A stretch of 64,000 bases of DNA from Acanthosepion esculentum (taxonomy: Eukaryota; Mollusca; Cephalopoda; Sepiida; Sepiidae): contig OZ038482.1 in assembly GCA_964036315.1 (NCBI GenBank), forward strand, positions 7,964,020 to 8,028,019, in the 5' to 3' direction. Shown here piece by piece: positions 21,444 to 33,780 of the stretch; the first letter of the stretch is position 1, and each line of letters opens with the position of its first letter. The notes under the pieces were generated by a model. The model was not told where the DNA came from and searched no databases. It saw only the letters and a program-made list of their open reading frames with translations. Position numbers and translations under genes: made by a program.

Positions 21444-22643
21444 TCAAATTATATCCAGTGGCAAATAAAATGATGGCACTTTACTTTCTTTAGGATTCTT
21501 CAGATAAATATCCATTTTGTTTTCTAGAATATTGAATACAGCAGTTGCTAAAGTCTGCGATCGATCAGTAGGCCTTGGAGAACGAAAGATGGGGTAGTTT
21601 TCATTTGCTGTGTCCCCTAAAATTGTGCACAAATCTCGAATGCTTTTTGGAGCTGGCATTTCTATTGCTCTCTTGTAACGATTGGCCGTACTTCCAAGAC
21701 GTACAGCATCAATCTCTTCAACTTGAATGAATTGGTAAGCATTAACATGAATGAAGTGACTGTCTTTGAGTGGATCCATCTGTGTTGGAATAGTATGCAA
21801 ATAATGTTGGTGCTTTGGTCCGACTTCCAAAGCCCACATATTTTCTATGTCCTTACTTGATGCCATATTGCAACACACACCATAGGCCATGCCGTATGTG
21901 TTTCTTTCTAAGATATGAACTGCTTCTGTAGCACTGGATGCACTAAGCAAACTTCGGTCAATGAACCGTCTGGGAATAGATTCTTTTATCACTTGCGTAG
22001 GATAGAGGCCATTACAAGTAAAAACCATTCCATGATGATTAAAGCCAAATGTTCCCCCAGGTAAAAAACCTGGGTAGCAATATGCCGTGATGTATTCCCG
22101 ACTCTCTTGCACGGTATTTTTCAGTACGTCGTCATCATCAATTTTTAACGAAGCAACGTAGGCAAATGCTTGCATGTATGGACTATGGTCTTCATTGTGT
22201 GCCAATATTTTGAGGTCAGGTTGATTGATGTATACAGCTGTACAGCCGGCCACTTTGTCTTCGAATTTAGTTGGATCTTTTCCCAGCATAACCATTTCAT
22301 TAAGACAATTGAGTAGAAAGAGTTTCTCAAATGCAACACCTGATCCCAACGACATACCTCGAATTTCCTCAAGATATTGTGGAAACATTTCGGAACAAGA
22401 ACTGAGGAAGCCTTCATAAACGCCTCTTCCTTCTCGACAATCATAATAAGGCAACAGGTTGGTTTTCATCTCAGGAAAATCAGCACAGAATGTTTGGATT
22501 TGCTTACTAAACTGATGTCCTATTGTATAACCGACATCATAATGGCTTCCTGCTGTGAAAAGGACTGGCAGTTTAGGATTTGATAATTTTTCAAGGTCAT
22601 CCAATGGATAGTGAATGGTTTTATCACAAAATTTTGATTCCAT
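21444..22643 (-). CDS. Tan-like C45-family Ntn amidase (N-beta-alanyl-amine hydrolase family)
   Basis: A single 399-codon frame in one exon. The family (Drosophila Tan, isopenicillin-N acyltransferase fold) makes a precursor that self-cleaves before a catalytic Cys. Here Gly133-Cys134 sits in KVAGCTAVYI, followed by the family-typical LAHNEDH at 147-153 and the FGFNHHGMVFTCNGLYP block at 199-215. Length agrees with Tan (about 390 residues). Drosophila Tan hydrolyses beta-alanyl-dopamine and carcinine; the substrate here is not known. The start was chosen because a 3' splice acceptor lies about 22 bases upstream (exon begins near 22666), implying an intron in the 5' UTR. A TTTATT (AATAAA on the - strand) lies at 21247-21252, about 190 bases past the stop. 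No break was seen, so it is the intact copy of the pair. Confidence 0.88.
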   Translation of the reverse strand: MESKFCDKTIHYPLDDLEKLSNPKLPVLFTAGSHYDVGYTIGHQFSKQIQTFCADFPEMKTNLLPYYDCREGRGVYEGFLSSCSEMFPQYLEEIRGMSLGSGVAFEKLFLLNCLNEMVMLGKDPTKFEDKVAGCTAVYINQPDLKILAHNEDHSPYMQAFAYVASLKIDDDDVLKNTVQESREYITAYCYPGFLPGGTFGFNHHGMVFTCNGLYPTQVIKESIPRRFIDRSLLSASSATEAVHILERNTYGMAYGVCCNMASSKDIENMWALEVGPKHQHYLHTIPTQMDPLKDSHFIHVNAYQFIQVEEIDAVRLGSTANRYKRAIEMPAPKSIRDLCTILGDTANENYPIFRSPRPTDRSQTLATAVFNILENKMDIYLKNPKESKVPSFYLPLDII

Positions 22644-22665
22644 TCTTCTTTTTATTTGAAGAAAT

Positions 22666-22668
22666 CCT
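22666..22668 (-). other. 3' splice acceptor in the 5' UTR of the Tan-like gene
   Basis: On the - strand the sequence reads TTTGCTTTGTAG then GATTTCTTC about 22 bases before the ATG. The same acceptor precedes both duplicated copies (near 61785 and 62235), so it is conserved. The upstream exon was not identified. Confidence 0.55.
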
Positions 22669-22890
22669 ACAAAGCAAAATAGAAAATTAAATCTATTTAA
22701 TCAAGAAACAAATTGCAGATGTTGGTTTCTGCAATCATTATTTATAAAGATAAAAAAAAATCATTCATTTACTGGTTAAAAAAAGAAAAAGTCTTGGTTG
22801 TATGACACAATTGCCTTCATTGTATAAAAAAAATGCAACAGTTCAGTACAAACTGAAGTTTCAGAAATAATACTGGACAAACTCAAGAAA

Positions 22891-23425
22891 GGTAAGTTTT
22901 TCAGGAATTCATAGATTTTAGCTGGCCTATCAGGGAAAGATTTTATAAACTTCAACCATCAGTAATGCTAATTGTTCAGTCAACGAATGCCAAATATTTC
23001 CTATGTAATTTTACCATTACCATTTTGGTCCTAATGTTGTTGTAGGTAGCACAGAAGGAATTTGTTTTCATATCTACATTTGGAAATGATTTCTGATCTT
23101 TTGTTTCAGAGTTTCTCGTTCTGGGAAGGTAATTATTGCAATGTACTCCTCTAAACAATGGTTACATCATTTTGAGGTGCTGCTTTAAATGTCCTGCATG
23201 GCACCACACCCATTCAGAAATATCTAAACTGTCAGCTGTACGACCAATTTCTCAGATTAATAGTTAAAAATGGCTTTGAACAAATGAAGCCTGTGGATCT
23301 TGGCAAACACCATTATTTTTCGAACATTGTTGACTTGTGCTACAGAATCACAGCCAATGAATAGTACCAGAAACCACATCACTGCACAACCACCAAGATG
23401 GATAGTACATGGAACTTGAAAAGAA
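22891..23425. other. No gene recognised
   Basis: Upstream flank of the Tan-like gene. It may hold its promoter or first exon, but nothing distinctive was seen. Confidence 0.35.
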
Positions 23426-23427
23426 TT

Positions 23428-23640
23428 CTGGCAAAGAATACAAAAGTAAAACTATCTGCCTACTAAATGTAAGGCTGGAGGAACATCAAAAAGTCATGAT
23501 TGAGAATGAGATAATGAAATCAGGCTTGGCTGATCATATAATGGAGGGAAAATAAAATATGGAATGAAATAAAAATAGTAGACAGGCTTTGATGGCTTCT
23601 TCAGCAGGCCCAACATAGAAATGAATGCCATATGGTAATA
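23428..23640 (+). pseudogene. Penelope-like element C-terminal ORF fragment
   Basis: In + frames, EEHQKVMIENEIMKSGLADHI followed by a frameshifted 'WNEIKIVDR' aligns with KSGVADHIWREKGDH...VEIIDREHHWKIRK at 52430-52560, the region after the GIY-YIG endonuclease of Penelope-like elements. It is degraded. Confidence 0.55.
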
Positions 23641-23860
23641 TTAGCGATTTCCCTACAAAGAAACATTTCACATTCATTGAGCAAGCAGAAACTATACTGC
23701 TTTTGGTTAATATTTAGAAAATCTTTCTCTTAAAGCAACTTTTCAGAAAAAAAACCTTTCTCAAGTCCAGTAGCTGTTATTGCTCTTTCCAGTATTGAGG
23801 TGTTTCCTTCCTAACAATTTATTCCAACTGTTGATCATAATAGAACCTAAAGATCAGTGA
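23625..23860 (+). repeat. Dispersed repeat copy related to 2440-2800
   Basis: ATGGTAATATTAG, AGTCCAGTAGCTGTTATTGC and TTTCCTTCCTAACAATTTATT correspond in order to blocks at 2460-2640. Confidence 0.55.
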
Positions 23861-24259
23861 TGCTGATAGGTTTTTAATGTAATGCATCCCCAGGACCCAC
23901 AGATGATGATTTGGGTCTGTCCCTGCAAATTGAATGGATCACAACTAAATTTTCTTAATAAATTTTAATGTTAACCTGCAGGGCTACAGACTAAGTTTTT
24001 TTTTTTTTTAACTATCAGCCCAAAAAAACAATTTTAATCATTCCAAATCACTTAAATTGACAACAATTTTTTTTAATAAATTCAAAACAAAAACAGTATT
24101 TACACTTAACCACAGTATTAAAAAAGTATATTTTTTTGAGAATAAAGCTTCTTTTTTTTTTTCTTTTTTTTTTTTTAAATTAATAAATTTAAAGCAAAGG
24201 CAAACTTCAATGAGGTCAGGTGCTTTAAATAAATCAGAACATTCAAAATTTTGATTGTG

Positions 24260-24860
24260 GATGACAAAATATAAGTATAGAAAATTTTGGTGCCTTTTTT
24301 GTGGTAAAAAAAATCTGATTTGGAAATTCTTGCAAAAATCAAATAATTGTCAGATTTTAATTAAACTTTCAAGATTTATTCACAAATGAATGAAATTATT
24401 TTAGAAATGTTCCTTTTTTTTATAAAATCTTGGTTAAAAACATTTTATTTTTTTTACATCTGTTACCCCATACTTATTTAATTTTATGAAATTTTGAGAA
24501 ATTAATTTTTGTACAACTGTTTATTTTAGCTTTACAGAGAATAATCAATTTTCTTATTTTTTGTATAGCAGAACCCCTAGTTACCAAAAACTTGCTCTGA
24601 ATTGTAAAATAAAAAATGTAATAAAGCTAAGGCATTATTTAATTTGAAAAGCTTTTAATTGCTTTCATGAATATGGACACTACTGTCTTGAGGAAAAAAA
24701 ATAATATTATAAATAAGATATATTATGGACACTATTACCTTAAAAATTATTTTTTTGATGAATAATGAATTTTTACAAGAATTGTTTTTATTTTATTTTT
24801 TTTTAAATTAGAATAAAGTTTTGAATCTTCTAAATTTCTATATTGTACCGGTTAGGTGAT
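24260..24860 (-). repeat. Ancient dispersed repeat, inverted copy
   Basis: In reverse complement, AACAATTCTTGTAAAAATTC and 'tagtgtccataatatatctta' match 39050-39115, and a weaker match lies at 30815-30890. These look like three old copies of one unclassified element. Confidence 0.5.
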
Positions 24861-25051
24861 ATTGTTAGCGCTCTAATCTCATAACTTAATTCTATGTAAA
24901 TAGCAAACAAGTATTGTTAAATTCAACCAGCAAAGGTCTTTCTATTTAAGTTTTTTCATATTAAAGTTTTTATTGGATGTGAGCGGGGGGGGGGGAGTTA
25001 TCAGTCGGCCTACTTCACAAAATCTGCATCCTTTCATTAATAATATCTATC

Positions 25052-25053
25052 TA

Positions 25054-25138
<85 letters not shown>
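25052..25138. repeat. (TC)n(TA)n microsatellite
   Basis: A CTCTCT run followed by about 66 bases of uninterrupted TA. A G-run lies nearby at 24985-24996. Confidence 0.95.
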
Positions 25139-25150
<12 letters not shown>

Positions 25151-25334
25151 AGTAAAAGGTTTGTCACTTAGCTGATTGATGCTGCCTTCAGCATCCTGAC
25201 TCAAGTGTTTCATAGATGGGCCCACTTGTCAGGGGGTACAAGCAATTGACTTATAATAAAATTCAGATATAACTAAAAATGTATCTGTAAAAGGACTGAA
25301 TTTTTATGCACACACACACACATGTGTATATATA

Positions 25335-25479
25335 TGTATAATGTATGCTATGTTTATGGGGGAAAGTCCTCAGTATCAGGGATAGAGTGCATGTGTAAAT
25401 ATAAAAGTGGACACCAAGTGGCAACGATCATGAAACAGACTGTCACAACTCAGCATTGACCTCAGTGTCCACTTAGATA

Positions 25480-25516
<37 letters not shown>

Positions 25517-25520
25517 TGTG
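25335..25520. repeat. Decayed fold-back related to 19400-19600, with (TG)n(TA)n
   Basis: ATGCTATGTTTATGGGGGAA, AGTATCAGGGATAGAG and 'agtggacac...gtgtccactta' parallel the 19405-19590 element. The tail is (TG)n then (TA)n, 25482-25515. Confidence 0.6.
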
Positions 25521-26030
25521 TGTGTTTATTTCTTTTTTAAAAGAAACCTTGAAGCAAAAGAAAAAAAAACAGAAAATAAAAATCTGGAAATTGCCGACAA
25601 TGTTTAACGATTTTCTGAACATTATTTTTCAGTCATAAATATTTTTAACGATAGTAATTCTTGTCCTTCCATTTCATACCCAAACCCATTTATCTTAAAA
25701 ATATTAGTTTAATCTTAATCTTGAGAAAATATCAGATTTGAAGTCCAAGTTCTAATCTTATATCTTACTTCTATGCAAATATCAAGTTTCAGATAAAGAT
25801 ATGCATGCACATTTAAGGCAACCCATCACTATATAGAAACATTGGTTATAGGATTGACCTCAGAACTGATTTTAAAATTTCTGGAACAGAGACATAACTG
25901 ACCATGTTATTTTGTTGATGTCATAAATACATAAATAAAGTGTGATTACCACAAGAGACTTTCTAAAAATCACACACACACACATTACATGATTTAAATG
26001 TCATCTATAAAAAATGATGTAAGAAATTAC
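25521..26030. other. No gene recognised
   Basis: AT-rich with a short CA run near 25972-25984. Confidence 0.35.
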
Positions 26031-26034
26031 AATT

Positions 26035-26400
26035 CTATGCTCTTAAAAGCACAATGGACGAATGGATAGTGAGTCAGGTTGAGGAATCAGAGAGCTGAGT
26101 TCAAATTCCGGTCAAGTATTGTTATAGTCACTTTCATGAAAGTCCTCTTCAGAAAATAGTGAATCCATTTCTTCTCCCTCCAGCTATGGTAAATAGCAAC
26201 ACAGATGGGGTCCTATAGCCTTGGGTGGCAACTGGTCTAGGAGAAAAACAACTCTGAATTCAAAACTACAAGTAAGGGTTAAATAACCTCACCAAACTGC
26301 AATTACAGTACAGCTACCCCACCTGAAGACATGGTCAATCAGAGAGGCGTTCCTGCAACAGGTGTGAGAAGGCCTTGGATTTGGATGCCCCTTACCCCTA
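26035..26400 (+). repeat. tRNA-derived SINE-like repeat
   Basis: An A-box-like TGGATAGTGAGTCAGG and B-box-like GAGTTCAAATTCCGGTC lie about 35 bases apart, as in RNA polymerase III promoters. The body contains CTTGGGTGGCAACTGGTCTA, related to 'cttgagtggcaaccagtcta' at 687-706. No terminator-delimited tRNA fold is intact. Confidence 0.6.
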
Positions 26401-26519
26401 CCTAATCTGTATTAAAGAAAAATTAATTTCTGAATGTAAATAAAGTTTTTAAGCATTTTTAAAACATTCACTCATCACTCAGTCAGGCAAAGATGCTCTA
26501 GTTTTTTTTGTTTTTTTTT

Positions 26520-27150
26520 TAATCACATTCACGCCAAGCAAAGAAGTAAAGTCACTAAGACACAAGGAGAATAATCAGGAGGACAGTAGATAGCAATTGA
26601 CATTGCACTTAAATTTTTGAAGATTAAAATTGACTCAAAAGCATGGAACCGGAAGAGAATTCCACAAGCAAGAAATGTAAGAAAAGAAACTGTTAACATA
26701 GAACTTACAGTTCCATTTAGGCATTTCAACTGTGAATTAATGAGACCTTGTCACCAGTCTAGTACTGTGTTTAAATTCGTAAAGTCTAGGTACCATAGTA
26801 AAGATCTCATTCGAACAATTACTATGAAAGTATTTATAGAAATGGCATAGGGAAGCAACATTATGGTAATGGAAAAGAGAGTAGAATTGGGAGAGAATTC
26901 ATGAGCAAAGCATTCAGCTTTGTCAACCAAAAATAACAACACCTCAAATTGAGAGAAGAGAGGAGGAATAGAAAACTTAAATAAAAGACACTATTACAGA
27001 GCCACTAGTAATGCCAAGAACCAAACTTGTTAGAGGATATACGGTGCCTCATTCTGTCAATAAACAAAGACTGAGCCTCATTGGGGACATGTTTGCAATT
27101 ATTACAAACAGACACAAAAATGAGAAGATTATTTTAAAGGAGAAAAAAGC
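26520..27150 (-). pseudogene. Jockey-like LINE 3' fragment, antisense
   Basis: Colinear with 54640-55085 ('gacattg.a.ttaaattt', AGTACTG.G.TTA, TTTATAGAAATGGCATAGGG) and with 8160-8330 further on (GAGAGGAGGAATAGAAAAC, 'ttacagagccacta.taat'). On the - strand a decayed C-terminal tail 'FHAFESILIFKNLSAMSIAIY' can be read. Scrambled order and many stops make it a relic. Confidence 0.6.
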
Positions 27151-28600
27151 CCAAATAATTATCACTGTCCATCATCTGCGGTAATACAAACTGCCCAGAA
27201 GGTGGCTAAGACTAAAAAGCATAACGTGGCCTCAGGGATGACAACTAGAACCAGATGCAGGGACACCTAGAAGAGAAATGACAGATATCGCTGATATTAT
27301 GTGACTGTCGACGAGAGTGCTACCAAATAGTTCGGACTCTTTGCTACCAGTCAGAATGCAGCAACCAGAAAACTACCAAGTCAGTATCCTAAAAATGAAA
27401 AGACGCTGTCACTGATCAGTCAGATCATCAAAAAGTTACAGTTAAAAAAGATTAAGGCTATAGATGAATGGACCCGGGTAAACCCCATCCTAAAAAGGGA
27501 AAAAAGGATACAGATTTACTCCTGTTCAATAAACATAGGACTAGGCAGGAGTATGGACCGGGTGATAGGCAAATCTTTTACTCCTATTATTAACCTGTTC
27601 ATCAAACATCTCCTTAAAAAAATCTCTTGTTACAATGAATTTCAAAACCGTACTGAAAAATTACAAGTATTTTTTTAAAAATAAATATTAAGCGTGGTTT
27701 TTTCTTGTCCAATCTGAAAGTAAATTGTGTTTTTATTTTTCATTAAATTATGCAAACACAAACTAAGGACCAACTCTCAGAAAAAATTATTTTTTGAGTT
27801 TTAAAATTATTGAATGGAAGCTTCAGGACGAATTTTCAGTCTGTTCACATTCGATATTGCATAATTTCTTTTTACTGAAATAAGATTTTCAAGGAATTGT
27901 CTGTATATCAATAAAAAAAACTAAAGATAAACAAATTCGCTCACAACTCCAAAAATTAAAAAGTACACAGGATATCAGAAAGAGGAAGTGAAACAGACAA
28001 AAAAAAAATATTTTCACAAAGTTTTTTTTAATAAAATAACCTATTCTAAAAGGAAAAAAATAATCATGAATAACTACAGAAATTTTGTTTGAATCAGAAT
28101 AATTATCTGATTTTTTGGCAATTTTTTTTAAAACAGAGGAAGAGTTTGTTTTTGCTTTCATCTAAAAAAACATCCATTTTTATGGGTGGTAATACTAGTT
28201 GGCCATGGTGATACTTAAAGTAACTAAAAAAAATTAGTGAAATAATGAATATACAACAGTACAAAGTAATTTTTAATGGTGACATCCCCCTGTCAAGAAA
28301 TGTAGGTAAAAAACTACAAAATAATCTTCATTTACAAAATATAACTAAAAACTTTTCTTAAATTATTTATTTTTTATTTTATTTATCTGATGACAATTCT
28401 TGTTTGTTAAGTTCTTGTATATAAATTTTGATGAGGATATTCATTAAGAATAGATCCAAAATCTTTGGAACTATCTAGAAATATCCTAGGGTAGAACGCT
28501 TTTTTTTATCTCTGTGGTTAGTTTATTTTCTTATGAAATAAACGAAAAGAAAAATGTGACTGAACAACATCTGATGATTCAATTATTTTTTTAACGAAAG
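27151..28600. other. No gene recognised
   Basis: 27150-27500 is noticeably less AT-rich than its surroundings and may be more LINE debris, but no frame could be matched. 27500-28600 is AT-rich with no identified feature. Confidence 0.35.
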
Positions 28601-28609
28601 CTGTCTAAA

Positions 28610-29140
28610 TGAAAATACTGAAAATTCAAAGACAATTTGGTAACTTACACAAATTCTGAAGAAAATCCAAAGAAGTGATTGTTTTTTGAGAATTTTAACA
28701 ATTCACCTCTGAACACTTGACAATATGAATGTATGTTGTAAACTGAAAATACATTTGGGTCACTGATAAGATAATTTTATCTGATGAGATAGCATTTTTC
28801 ATTCTTTTTAAACTTTCTGCTCTATTTCAAAAAGCATGGGTAACAAATTTCTGACTCCTACTCCTTTGAAATTTTTTGATTCTTTGTTCAATAAAAGTCA
28901 AATCTCTTTAGTTTATTTTATTTTATTGCAAGGCAGTAAAAGAACGTTCTAGCTAGATTCATCACTTTATTCCACCAATATCTCAGTGTAGTAATCCTGT
29001 TATAAAAGATGCCGCCATAGCTGGACCTTTTGACCGAATCACTGAAGAAGTCGACAATAAAAAATGTTGAGACGTGTATTTTTTCTATTTTTATGCTTTT
29101 GTCTTGTGGGGGATTCACTAACATCACAGCAGCAGAAATG
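28610..29140. repeat. Dispersed repeat, copy 1 of pair with 43895-44310 and 44825-44880
   Basis: AATACTGAAAATTCAAAGAC, 'ttggtaacttacacaaattct' and 'gaccgaatcactgaagaagt' recur in order at 43896-43950 and 44828-44850. The second copy directly abuts the right LTR of the Gypsy relic. Confidence 0.6.
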
Positions 29141-29479
29141 TCCTCGTGTTCCAGGAAATAAAAGCCTACTTGACAGGAAATAAAACGTATACAAATAACA
29201 GGAAAAGCATGGTAAATTGTATCTTAATTTCATACAATTTATTCATATTTTTCTTGTGCGTAATTTTTAGGTTACAATTGTTTTATGGAACATGTGATAA
29301 AAGGAATAAATTATTGTGTTATTACACACCATATCAGAGACAGAAGTTGGACACGTGTTGCCTGTAGCAAGGTCCTTGGTGAAGAGATTGAATTTAACGT
29401 CTTTTGGCTGGATGTCTATATTTCTGGCAGGAACAGTTTTTGTTGCATGCTAGGAGATTTTTTATTATTTTAAATTTTT

Positions 29480-31193
29480 ATATAATTTATTTTATACAAT
29501 GTTTTTATGGAAGTACCTCCAATAATTCGGTATACCTAAGGTTTAAGTGAATTATCATAAATGAAAAATAATTCCTAAAGCTTTCATTTTAGCTTTAATT
29601 GAAAGCTAAAAGATTCTAATTCCAGAAAGCAGGATACTGCAGTGTATTTCAAATAGAAATTAGAATAATTTTTAATTGATTGATTTTTTTTTCAGAAAAA
29701 CCAATCAAGTTAATTCTCAGTTTTAAAAATCTTGCAAAAATAAAATATATATTTCTGAAAGGTTATTTGCAGAAATTAGCAAATTTATAGTTAAATTAAT
29801 CTGTTCTGAAACAAATATTACTTACTTATAGCATAAAATGTTGTATTCAAGCATTTCTTAACCACAGGGTCTTGTTATTCTCACATCTCCATCGAGATAT
29901 TGACGGCCTAAGGTGTTTACATGTTAAGTATGATGGATCAGTATGAATTCTAAGTAAAAAGGTTTTTTTTGTTTTTGTTTTTTAATTACCAGGTAATTTT
30001 AAAACATTATCTAATATTTTATTGAATTTTTTTAAGTACTTTACATTTAAAGATACTTTCAGAAAATACAATAAAATTTAAAATACTATAAAAATATCTT
30101 AAATTAATAACATTTCATAAATTATTGAGTTAACTCTATAATGGTATTTTATTAATTATCGATTATTAAATTTTAAAAAAATTAATAACTGAGATATTGT
30201 AATAAATAAATTTACTAATTTTAATTTAATAACAGATAATATAATAAATACTATTACCTCAGTCATTAACTTTTTAAGTCAATACCTGAGATAATATAAT
30301 AAGATGTAGTAACTCAATAATTTGAAATTTTATAGTATTTATTATTAATTTATATTTTTTAGAATCTTATTTTCTCATTTTATTCTTTATTATTAATTGT
30401 TATATCCTGATGATGGCTATGAAATGTTAAAGTTATTTTAATTACTAAATTTTTTGATACATTTAAATTTTATTATTACTTTAAATTGTTCACTTATTTA
30501 AGTATAATCTAATTAATACCTCAAACAATTTATTATATGAAAAAAATTGCTACCATTTATAACAGTTATATAAGACTTTTCAGAATATTTTGTCGTCCTG
30601 AAAAGGGCCGTTTTTCTCTTCAGTTGCTTCTTCAAACGTCCTCAGAAGTGAAATGAAGCAATTGCCCATAGCCGAAAATGTTTATTCGTAATGGGGACAA
30701 CTTAGTAATAAATATATTATTCACTTAATAACTTAATAACCTAAATTTGACGATGTTTGGGAGGGATTTTAAAACATTTTTGAAACTCTATAAATTAAAA
30801 AGAAAAATGCAAACAATTCTTCTAAAAATTCATTATTCATCGAAAAAAAAATTTTCTTCAAACTAATGTCCTTAATTTTTTTAAAGCAATTAAAAGCTGC
30901 TTCTTATCTAATTAAATATTAATTTATTGCAGTTTTTATTTTGCTATTTGGAGCAAATTTTAGGGAATTTGCTAAGAGTTTGAAAAGAAAAAAAACTTAT
31001 GATTTTACATTCTCTAAAGAGTCCTGCTTTTAACTAATAAAAAACATTTCGTTGTTGAAGATTTTAAATTCTAGAAAATTTCATGAAATTAAGTGGTTTG
31101 TTAACACAAGTAAAAAAAAAATAAATAAATTTACCAAGATTTTCTAAAAATTTCAAAAGTAAATTCACTCATTTGTGAATAAGTCCTAAAGGT
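29480..31193. repeat. Unclassified ancient repeat, interrupted by a palindromic element
   Basis: Segments at 29740-29870 and 30815-31190 match 38440-38560 and 39050-39430, for example AATCTG.T.TGAAACAAATAT and GAATAAGTCCT.AAG. 29990-30580 is extremely AT-rich with no other feature. The repeat continues after the insertion, from 32383. Confidence 0.5.
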
Positions 31194-32382
31194 TTTGGTA
31201 AATTTTGGTTTTATTTCCCGAGCGCTAAATATCCATTAAAATTTTCAAAAATCGTCATAATTCCATGCAAATGTACATGCTGAACTCGAATTAACAATTA
31301 AATTATGAAGAAACCTTACCGTTTTGAAGTTATCAACAAGAAAAAATCGGACTTCTTGTTGGTCATTCGTCCCCCATTACTGCCATCATGAATCCTCATT
31401 TGCTGTGTAGTACCCACGCAGGCGTAATAATGAAATTTGGCCTATTTACTTCTTTTACAGACTTTCCTTGCAGAAAATCACTACGCACTTCCGTAAAGAA
31501 ATGTAATTTTTTTTTTTTTTTTTGGTAAGTGTAGTTTTATTTCTAACAAAAACAAATTAAATAATACAATAGAACCTTTTTTCCGTCTCGAATAGCAATG
31601 ACGAATTAAAAGAACAAATTAAATAATAAAAATAAAGCATTTTTTATATTGTAAAATTGAAAATAAAAAAATTATTTTTTTATATTGTAAAATTTGATTT
31701 GTCCCCTTTTCTACACAATGAAAACCCCACCCTTAACATTAACACCTAACCCTAAAGATTAACTTAAAGGGTTAAAAGGGGACAAATTAAAAAAGATTAA
31801 CTTTAGGGTTAGGGTGGGGTTTTCTGTGTAAAAAAAGGGGACAAATTAAAAACAAATGAAATAATACAATCAACCCTTTTACTTTACCAAATTTCTGCAA
31901 TAATTTTTGTTTTATTTTCAATTTTACAATTTAAAAAATGCTTTATTTTTATTATTTAATTTGTTCTTTTAATTTGTCATTGCTATTCGAAACGGAAAAA
32001 AGGTTCTATTGTAATATTTAATTTGTTTTTGTTATAAATAAAACTACACTTACCAAAAAAAAATTTACATTTCTTTACGATAGTGTGTAGTGATCTTCTG
32101 CAAGGAAAGTCTGTAAAAGAAGTAAATAGGCCAAATTTCATTATTCCGCCTGCGTGGGTACTACACAGCGAATGAATATTCATTATGGCAGTAATGGGGG
32201 ACGAATGACCAACAAGAAGTCCGATTTTTTTCTTGTCGATAAGTCCAAAACGGTAAGGTTTCTTCATAATTTAATTGTTAATTCGAGTTCAGCATGTACA
32301 TTTGCACGGAATTATGACGATTTTTGAAAATTTTAATGGATATTTATTTAGCGCTCGGGAAATAAAACCAAAATTTACCAAA
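31194..32382. mobile_element. 1.19-kb palindromic (fold-back) element
   Basis: The ends read TTTGGTAAATTTTGG (left) and its reverse complement (right). Arms of about 500 bp match at high identity, e.g. CCCGAGCGCTAAATA/TATTTAGCGCTCGGG and TCGTCCCCCATTACTGCCAT against ATGGCAGTAATGGGGGACGA. The central 200 bp is itself partly inverted (CCCCACCCTTAAC against GTTAGGGTGGGG). The flanks are the two halves of the older repeat (compare 39420-39450), so it is an insertion. No transposase is visible, so it would be non-autonomous. Confidence 0.8.
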
Positions 32383-33780
32383 GTTTCATTAAAATTTAAT
32401 AATTATTTCATTTTTGCAAGAATTTCCAAATTTAATGTGTTGTTTTTTTTTACCGGAAAACAGACGCAAAAATGTCCATTACCAGCTCTGTCACTCCGTT
32501 GAGTTGACACATAAGAAAACAAGATTTTTAATTTTTAAACCCATATTTCGAACGTGTTAAAAAGGAGTAGGAAATTTTTAAAAATGAATTTAAAAAAATG
32601 TTTAGTTTTTCCTAATAACATAAAACGTTTTGTTTGACGATAAAAAATTGTTTTTATTAAATTTGGGTCCATTTTTCATTATGCTGTGCTGTTTTTTCAG
32701 CGAGCAAGTGGACTTTCCTATATGATGTTTATTGTTTATTGTTTATTTGTTATTTTTTTAATTTATTTATAATTTTCATTATTATAATTATCATTTTATA
32801 TTTATCATCATCATCATCCTCCAACCTCACTCGATAACTGGAAAAAGTTTTATTCCAGATGCCAAAAAGGAAAGAAAATTAACTTAAACTTTCACATTCC
32901 TCCTTTTAATTTTGAAGATGAAGATGTTCGGGTGGTCGGAACTAAAACATTTTTTTTAATTAAAAAAGTGTTATTAAAGTAAAAAAAATGACAATCTCGC
33001 TTTCAATCAATGGTAAAAAAAATCACAAAAAAAAAAGCTTTCTACAATATCTAAAATTAAAAAAAATTAAAAAAAACAATTATTTAATTAAATTAAAATT
33101 GAACACAAAATACTTACTTTAGTAGTTTCTTTATTGAAACAAAAATTCTAGTGGTTTTTATTGTGACCAAAGTTTTGTTGTTCAGTTGATTCACAGGAAT
33201 GAAGACGTGTCCAGAGTTTGCAGATCAAAGTTTCAGGATTCGTTATTGTGACCGAAGATTACTAGCATTTGACAATATATTTTGATAGAAAAATAAGAAA
33301 AACACCCTCTCTAAACTTGCAGCATGTGACATTCATAGGCCTGTAAATAAAAACTTGTTTATATTAATTCAAGTAACCCTTGATCATTAAACATTTCCCC
33401 CCCAATAATCTGACGCACTTACAACGGATCACAAGACTTTCATTGTTTTTCGAAAATTGTCAATTGGGTTTTCTATTTTTACAATTTAAAACCCTGTGTC
33501 ATACGATAGCTTTTTTTTCTGATTATTTCTCTGTGGATGCTGATTGTTTTTTAATTCAGCTAAATTTTCGTGTTTTGAAAAATAAATGATTTTTCAATGA
33601 CGTAAAACAAAATTTGGTTACTTACTGCAATTATATTGCTGTGTAAATATTTGATGTGCTTCATTTTTTAACAAATTCGATAGTTTCTGTTCCGATCATG
33701 AATCTTACGGATTTTTTAGAACTTTGATTCCCTTTAAAACCGAACCTCATTTCCGCATCGTCTTGCAAACAATAATAGTT
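32383..33780. repeat. Continuation of unclassified ancient repeat; second pair with 44880-45200
   Basis: GAAGATGAAGATGTT, 'aatctcgctttcaatcaat' and 'ctagtggtttttattgtgacc' recur at 44970-45215. From 33200 to 33780 nothing specific was recognised. Confidence 0.5.

Larger units (their letters stand above)
20085..22890. repeat. Segmental duplication, copy A
   Basis: Nearly colinear with 59460-62575 in the same orientation, covering the 3' flank, the coding exon and the 5' flank of the Tan-like gene. Copy A has an extra segment of about 250 bp (about 20755-21010) missing from copy B. Shared anchors include AATCTTCAAGAAAA (20190/59562), CAATCGATATGGCCTG (21407/60526) and GAAACTTCAGTTT-type sequence near the 5' ends (22850/62530). 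Confidence 0.85.

Noticed and set aside
22225..22583. + strand frames over the Tan-like gene (also at 61344-61702 and 61772-62152)
   Set aside because: Shadows of the - strand amidase coding sequence.
26035..26130. Functional tRNA gene
   Set aside because: A- and B-box-like sequences exist, but no cloverleaf with acceptor stem and anticodon arm can be drawn; it is a SINE-type relic.
31720..31830. Telomere-like CCTAA/TTAGGG motifs
   Set aside because: Only about two units on each side, part of the inverted centre of the palindromic element; not an array.
31983..32267. 94-codon - frame in the palindromic element
   Set aside because: Entirely within an inverted-repeat arm; no motif, and the mirrored arm does not keep it open.
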